Below, piece by piece: positions 58,830 through 64,000 of a DNA stretch of 64,000 nucleotides; position 1 is the stretch's first letter, and every line of letters starts with the position of its first letter. The position numbers and the translations under genes are program-made. The stretch comes from an uncultured Raoultella sp. Lineage in GTDB: Bacteria > Pseudomonadota > Gammaproteobacteria > Enterobacterales > Enterobacteriaceae. The notes below the pieces were generated by a model. It was given only the letters and a program-made list of their open reading frames with translations. It ran no database searches and was not told where the DNA came from. The stretch is taken from NCBI GenBank assembly GCA_900759445.1, contig CAAEVH010000028.1:30848-94847 (forward strand). Direction: 5' to 3'.

Positions 58830-59576
58830 GTGACCAAACTCAAACTTCTGGCACTTAGCGTGCTTATCGCCACTTCCGCTAACGTCGCACAGGCAGAGAG
58901 CAACCTGACGCTGGGCGCAGGCGTTGGTGTGGTTGAGCACCCTTACAAAGATTACGATAGTGACGTTTACCCGGTCCCGGTTGTGACTTATGAAAGCGAT
59001 AACTTCTGGTTCCGTGGTCTGGGCGGTGGTTACTACCTGTGGAATGACGATACCGATAAGCTGTCGGTGATGGCCTATTGGTCGCCAATGTACTTCAAAC
59101 CGGGTGACAGCGACGACAACCGTCTGCGTAGTCTGGATAAACGTAAGAGCACCATGATGGCTGGCCTTTCTTACATTCACAACACGCAATACGGTTTCCT
59201 GCGTACCAGCCTTGCAGGGGACACGCTGGATAACAGCAATGGTATTGTATGGGATCTGGCGTGGTTATACCGCTATACCAATGGCGGTCTGACGTTGACT
59301 CCGGGGATTGGTGTCGAGTGGAACAGTGAAAACCAGAATGAATACTATTATGGTGTTTCACGCCATGAATCTGCCCGTAGCGGCTTGCGTAGCTACGATC
59401 CTGAAAGCTCCTGGAACCCGTATCTGGAGCTCAGCGCAAACTATAACTTCCTGGGCAACTGGAGCGTATACGGTACTGCGCGTTATACCCGCCTGTCTGA
59501 TGAAGTGACAGACAGCCCGATGGTGGACAAATCCTGGACGGGTCTGATTTCAACGGGTGTTACCTACAAGTTCTGA
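58830..59576 (+). CDS. mipA: MipA, MltA-interacting outer-membrane scaffold protein
   Basis: A 248-aa outer-membrane beta-barrel that links murein synthase PBP1B with MltA. Signal peptide about 1-22 (ending VAQA), then beta-strand repeats and a C-terminal aromatic, TGVTYKF. GTG start at 58830 behind AAGGAA gives the exact E. coli length; an open frame 36 bases upstream is not conserved. Confidence 0.95.
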   Translation: MTKLKLLALSVLIATSANVAQAESNLTLGAGVGVVEHPYKDYDSDVYPVPVVTYESDNFWFRGLGGGYYLWNDDTDKLSVMAYWSPMYFKPGDSDDNRLRSLDKRKSTMMAGLSYIHNTQYGFLRTSLAGDTLDNSNGIVWDLAWLYRYTNGGLTLTPGIGVEWNSENQNEYYYGVSRHESARSGLRSYDPESSWNPYLELSANYNFLGNWSVYGTARYTRLSDEVTDSPMVDKSWTGLISTGVTYKF

Positions 59577-59597
59577 TACCACTGTGTGTCAAACACT

Positions 59598-59622
59598 CGC
59601 CCGCAGAGATGCGGGCTTTTTT
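59598..59622 (+). terminator. Terminator after mipA
   Basis: GCCCGCAGAGATGCGGGC followed by T6. Confidence 0.85.
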
Positions 59623-60154
59623 GTGCATATCAGAGATGAATATTGATCCAAAACATGTGATTTGATTTTTTGTGCTGTTTTGGCATTACATCGGCCGCAA
59701 CAAATAGTTAACGTATTTTTCCTGCCGCAATTACCAAAATTAAACCTGTTGTTTGATGAGACTGAAATCTATTCGTTTGTGAATGGAAGAGTATCTGTAC
59801 AGTTTCACGAATTATTGTTCTGGGAGAGTGATTTCTGGTTTCGCAATATATTGATAATATTCTATTTTATAATCACGGTATAATTTTATCGTGAAACTCT
59901 CGCCACTAAAAATAGCAAGATAACTATTTTATTATTTTTGTGAGACGATGAAAGTTAACTTTCATTTGAAAAAATAAAATCATTAAGTTAATTTTTATTT
60001 TACATCTTTTAGGTATTTATCTGAAAAAATTAAAATTGACATTAAATAAGCGATTGCAGATATTACTCCAACTTAATAAGTAAAGACAGTAACGCTGCAT
60101 GGCTCAGATATTAAATGTCATGTGGTTTTCTTGCGAATAAACCTGGTAGAGATA
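59623..60154. other. AT-rich intergenic region, no gene seen
   Basis: More than 500 bases without a supported gene. A 73-codon open frame (59662-59883) has no ribosome site or recognisable product. The stretch is very A/T rich (for example around 59930-60050), typical of H-NS-bound DNA ahead of acquired genes. I see no clear regulator site. Confidence 0.6.
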
Positions 60155-60397
60155 ATGAAAAAGTTAATCATGATAGCAGTGATGGGTGGGATTCTGACGG
60201 GATGTTCCACCGAGGCTTCACGCATGAGTGCTTGCGAAAGCAAGGGCGTGAGCCGCGATGCCTGCTATATCGCTGAGCAAAACCGTCAGGCGACAATCAA
60301 TGCCGTAGCTGAAAAACAAGCTATGGAGAACGCGCAAAACGTATATAACTCAAATGATACTAATTCCAGTCATCACCACAAACACAATAATTATTAA
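60155..60397 (+). CDS. Small lipoprotein with His-rich tail
   Basis: An 80-aa predicted lipoprotein: signal and lipobox LTGC (Cys at about residue 16), two further cysteines (SACESKG, RDACYIA) that may form a disulfide, a helical middle, and a SSHHHKHNNY tail that could bind metal ions. ATG 60155 opens at the signal sequence. It is 10 bases before the next gene, so the two form an operon. I do not recognise it; not in E. coli K-12 at this position. Confidence 0.8.
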   Translation: MKKLIMIAVMGGILTGCSTEASRMSACESKGVSRDACYIAEQNRQATINAVAEKQAMENAQNVYNSNDTNSSHHHKHNNY

Positions 60398-60407
60398 GGT
60401 GTAACTT

Positions 60408-60761
60408 ATGAAGAAATTAATAATTATCGCTGCACTGGTCGCAACATCTGCGGCTGCACCAGCCTATGCCATCAGCGAGGCTTACCGTCAGCAGTTACAG
60501 CATGAACATAAAACGATGGTCAGCGATGCTAATGCTCCGCTGCAAGCCAGTAAAATCACACCCGTGCATGTGAATAAACTGGGCGTAGACTTTAAACGTG
60601 GCGCTGATGGTATTGCTTATATTAATGGCAAAGCTGCGGCAAATGATGAGAACAATGCAGACGCTCAGTCTTATAGCGCGGGCTTGATTTCCGTCATTGT
60701 CTATAAAAACGGGAAAATTAACGCGATGAAAGAGGGGAAATATTTAGGTCGCTTAAAATAA
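60408..60761 (+). CDS. Small exported protein of unknown function
   Basis: A 117-aa periplasmic protein with a signal peptide (about 1-21, ending PAYA). The mature part is soluble, with a DGIAYINGKAAANDENNADA stretch and a beta-rich end (SVIVYKNGKINAMKEGKYLG). Followed by a clear terminator. Paired with the lipoprotein gene. I do not recognise the family. Confidence 0.82.
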   Translation: MKKLIIIAALVATSAAAPAYAISEAYRQQLQHEHKTMVSDANAPLQASKITPVHVNKLGVDFKRGADGIAYINGKAAANDENNADAQSYSAGLISVIVYKNGKINAMKEGKYLGRLK

Positions 60762-60789
60762 CCGCAGTGCAGTTAAGATTTTCTGTCAT

Positions 60790-60828
60790 TCGGCTCGGGA
60801 GCATTGTTTGTTCCCGGGTTTTTTTATT
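60790..60828 (+). terminator. Terminator after the small exported protein gene
   Basis: The CGGCTCGGGAGCA / TGTTCCCGGG stem is followed by T7. Confidence 0.8.
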
Positions 60829-60940
60829 GCCGTTGCCATAGCGGTCAACTTCCAATCTTAGAAGGTGCAATTTGTGCACCCTAACAGGACACATGCCAGT
60901 TGTTTTGCTTTACTGTGGTGCATTAACACAGGAGGGCGCT

Positions 60941-61795
60941 ATGACAGCGAAACAGGTGATGTTTACAAAGCAGGTATCGCTGCCTGCTATTGGGCAGGGA
61001 ACATGGTACATGGGCGAGGATCCTGGCCGACGCCGGGAAGAGGTTTCAGCGCTGCGGGCTGGTCTGGATCTCGGTCTGCGGTTGATCGATACCGCCGAAA
61101 TGTATGCAGATGGTGCAGCGGAAGAGGTAGTGGGTGAAGCATTAATCGGGCGTCGTGATAGCGCTTTTTTAGTCTCGAAAGTATACCCCTGGAATGCCGG
61201 TGGTCAGAAAGCCATTGCCGCCTGTGAGGCGAGCCTGCGTCGACTAAAAACCGATTATCTGGATCTCTATTTGCTCCACTGGACGGGCAGTTTTTCATTT
61301 GCTGAGACCGTTGATGCCATGGAAGCACTCATTGCGCAGGGGAAAATCCGCCGCTGGGGCGTCTCTAATCTCGATTACGATGACATGCAGGCGTTATGGC
61401 AAGTCACAGGTGGGCGGGAATGTGCCACTAACCAGGTGCTTTATCATTTAGCATCGCGCGGTATTGAATATGATTTACTGCCGTGGTGCCAGCAGCAGCA
61501 GATGCCGGTCATGGCTTACAGTCCGCTGGCTCAGGCGGGGCGATTGCGCGGTGACTTGCTTTCTCATTCTGTGGTGAACGACATCGCGCACGCGCACAAT
61601 GTTAGTGCTGCGCAGATTTTGCTGGCATGGGTGATCCGTCTGCCGGGCGTGATGGCGATTCCAAAAGCGGCAAGCATAGCGCATGTCGAACAAAATGCCG
61701 CCGCGCTGGAGATAACGCTCTCTGTTGATGAGCTGAAGCAGTTAGATAAGGCATATCCAGCGCCAAAGGGTAAAACGGCGCTGGATATGGCCTGA
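60941..61795 (+). CDS. yeaE: YeaE, aldo/keto reductase
   Basis: A 284-aa NADPH-dependent aldehyde/methylglyoxal reductase (AKR family). TIM-barrel with the catalytic tetrad parts: D in IDTAEMYADG, Y, K in LVSKVYPWN, H in LLHWTGS; the cofactor end is AIPKAASIAHVEQN. Start ATG 60941 follows GGAGGGCGCT; the open frame upstream has no homology. Confidence 0.95.
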   Translation: MTAKQVMFTKQVSLPAIGQGTWYMGEDPGRRREEVSALRAGLDLGLRLIDTAEMYADGAAEEVVGEALIGRRDSAFLVSKVYPWNAGGQKAIAACEASLRRLKTDYLDLYLLHWTGSFSFAETVDAMEALIAQGKIRRWGVSNLDYDDMQALWQVTGGRECATNQVLYHLASRGIEYDLLPWCQQQQMPVMAYSPLAQAGRLRGDLLSHSVVNDIAHAHNVSAAQILLAWVIRLPGVMAIPKAASIAHVEQNAAALEITLSVDELKQLDKAYPAPKGKTALDMA

Positions 61796-61797
61796 TT

Positions 61798-61880
61798 TGC
61801 CGAATGGCGATGCTCACGCTTCTTATCCGGCCAACGCAATGTTTGGTAGGCCGGATAAGGCGCAAGTTCCGTCAGGCTAC
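61798..61880. repeat. REP element between yeaE and yeaD
   Basis: Opposed REP-like copies: TGCTCACGCTTCTTATCCGGCC and GTAGGCCGGATAAGGCGC. They lie between the two convergent gene ends. Confidence 0.8.
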
Positions 61881-61890
61881 AGACACAATT

Positions 61891-62775
61891 TTAGCGTTTA
61901 GCAACGCGGATAGTTTGTGCCAGGCGTGATGGTTTTTCTTCGCGGGTTTTCTGCGGCGCGGTTGCGTAAGCCGTCTCTACGCAAACAAACGTTTTATAGC
62001 CGTCATCCGGCATGTCGCCCATGCTAACGGACAGCGCCGGACCCGGGTTCCAGCCCACGACATTCAGATGGTGATGATGGACAACGTCAATATTGCGGTT
62101 GAGCGCATCATCATGGATAACGCTGCACGCTTGCGGATTCAGATAGACACGATCGGTGCGGTCCGGGAAGGTCTGGATACCATCAGCCAGCACATCTTCT
62201 TTAGCATCATTCACTTTGTCGATCAGGCGATCGCCAAGTCCGCTGACTTTTACTGCCGCAATGTCACCGACGTTGAAATAGGTATGCAGCGCAGAGGTGG
62301 TTTCAAATTCACCGTGGGCTTCCAGTTCCATTTCACAGGTGGCACCTACTTTGAAACGGGCCAGCAGGCAGAACTCGTGCGGCCATAGCTGACGCGTTTC
62401 AGCGTTACTTTGCAATTCAAACGTCAGCACCACGCCATTGTCGTCTTCATTGTGCGCTTTCAGCGTCCATGGCAGGTTGCGGGCAAAACCATGAGAAGGC
62501 AGGCCCTGCTGAGCAGCCGGACCAAACCACGGCCAGCAAATTGGTACGCCGCCACGCAGCGCTACGCCGGTTTTAAACGGGGTATTGTTACTTAGCCACA
62601 GGACTTCCTCTTCGCCGTTGGGTTTCCAGGAAAGAAGATGTGCGCCCTGCAGTGCGAAAGATGCTTTAACCTGTGGATGATCGACCACAAGAATCTCAAG
62701 TTCATCAAGCTGGCGGCGGGAGAGGACCGGGGTAATTTGTTCGATTACCGGAAGTGCAAAAATTTTATTAATCAT
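61891..62775 (-). CDS. yeaD: YeaD, aldose-1-epimerase-like (G6P 1-epimerase) protein
   Basis: A 294-aa glucose-6-phosphate 1-epimerase-type protein. Conserved GGVPICWPWFGP substrate-site block, HGFARNLPW, and a His-rich DVVHHHHLNVVGWNP. It sits directly downstream of gapA on the same strand, with an ERIC element and the gapA terminator between them. Confidence 0.95.
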   Translation of the reverse strand: MINKIFALPVIEQITPVLSRRQLDELEILVVDHPQVKASFALQGAHLLSWKPNGEEEVLWLSNNTPFKTGVALRGGVPICWPWFGPAAQQGLPSHGFARNLPWTLKAHNEDDNGVVLTFELQSNAETRQLWPHEFCLLARFKVGATCEMELEAHGEFETTSALHTYFNVGDIAAVKVSGLGDRLIDKVNDAKEDVLADGIQTFPDRTDRVYLNPQACSVIHDDALNRNIDVVHHHHLNVVGWNPGPALSVSMGDMPDDGYKTFVCVETAYATAPQKTREEKPSRLAQTIRVAKR

Positions 62776-62792
62776 TATGCAATCCTTTTTTT

Positions 62793-62914
62793 TACCCTAA
62801 ATAATTCGAGTTGCAGGACGGCGGCAAGTGAACGATCCCGATGAGCTTACAGAAGTAAGTGATTCGGGTGAGAGAGCATTGCCAACACACCGGTAACTTG
62901 AAGTATGACGGGTA
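62793..62914. repeat. ERIC (IRU) repeat between gapA and yeaD
   Basis: About 122 bp bounded by TACCC and GGGTA. It contains the ERIC core (GAGCTTAC...GTAAGTGATTCGGGTGAG) and terminal inverted arms (AATTCGAGTTGCAGG near the left end, AACTTGAAGTATGACG near the right). It resembles the enterobacterial intergenic consensus. Confidence 0.85.
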
Positions 62915-62922
62915 TCTTCAGG

Positions 62923-62951
62923 CAAAAAAAAGAGCGACCTGAGTCGCTCTT
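62923..62951 (-). terminator. Terminator after gapA
   Basis: On the minus strand AAGAGCGACTCAGGTCGCTCTT followed by a T run. Confidence 0.92.
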
Positions 62952-62974
62952 ACAGATTACTGTTTCATCTCAAC

Positions 62975-63982
<1,008 letters not shown>

Positions 63983-64000
63983 CTATTTGTTAGTGAATAA

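Noticed and set aside
59662..59883. A 73-codon open frame downstream of mipA
   Set aside because: AT-rich chance frame; no ribosome site, and its hydrophobicity follows the T-rich composition.

Overview
The window is chromosomal DNA of an enterobacterium close to Escherichia, Salmonella and Citrobacter; Citrobacter is the best guess. About 50 proteins match E. coli K-12 families in length and sequence. They also keep the E. coli gene order, read in reverse: mepM-lpxM-pykA-hexR-zwf-edd-eda-purT up to htpX, then leuE-yeaR-yoaG-yeaQ down to gapA. There are no rRNA or tRNA genes, no CRISPR array and no insertion sequence that I can see.

Positions 1-18.6k hold the end of znuA (zinc uptake), envelope genes (mepM, lpxM) and the Entner-Doudoroff/pentose phosphate cluster (pykA, hexR, zwf, edd, eda), with a perfect HexR palindrome and a GntR-like operator. 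Next come purT with a PurR box, yebG with a LexA box, yebF, yebE, ptrB, exoX, a nitrilase-fold protein without its catalytic residues, holE, and a copper-type trio yobA-yebZ-yebY. Positions 18.6-21.8k carry the sRNA SdsR (RyeB) with its antisense partner RyeA. An AT-rich gene of unknown function sits between SdsR and pphA. Positions 21.8-31.8k are letA-letB-rsmF, msrC, proQ-prc and htpX.

Positions 31.8-40k are the main accessory block. A TonB-dependent receptor with a Fur-type box is divergent from a five-gene peptide/nickel-family ABC importer. Between them lies a perfect NikR operator (GTATGA-N16-TCATAC). A 48-codon membrane mini-ORF follows the receptor, and zinT with a Zur box follows the importer. 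The arrangement suggests nickel or nickel-chelate uptake across both membranes. The block occupies the place of the roughly 30 kb that separates htpX from leuE in E. coli K-12.

Positions 40-64k follow the E. coli leuE-to-gapA order with insertions. These are a membrane protein behind a perfect PmrA/BasR box, an FdhF-type formate dehydrogenase with Cys in place of selenocysteine, a CTP-synthase-like amidotransferase, a methyltransferase-hemerythrin-acetyltransferase group behind an NsrR-like operator, and two small exported proteins beside mipA. The mini-proteins YoaJ (24 aa) and YoaK (32 aa) are intact. yeaG-yeaH has a clear sigma-54 promoter. The window ends in gapA, whose 3' side carries an ERIC repeat.

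Themes that link the genes are metal supply (znuA, zinT, the NikR-linked importer, yobA-yebZ), central carbon flux under HexR (zwf, edd, eda, pykA, gapA) and a nitrosative or anaerobic stress group (yeaR-yoaG, the methyltransferase-hemerythrin pair, the formate dehydrogenase paralog).
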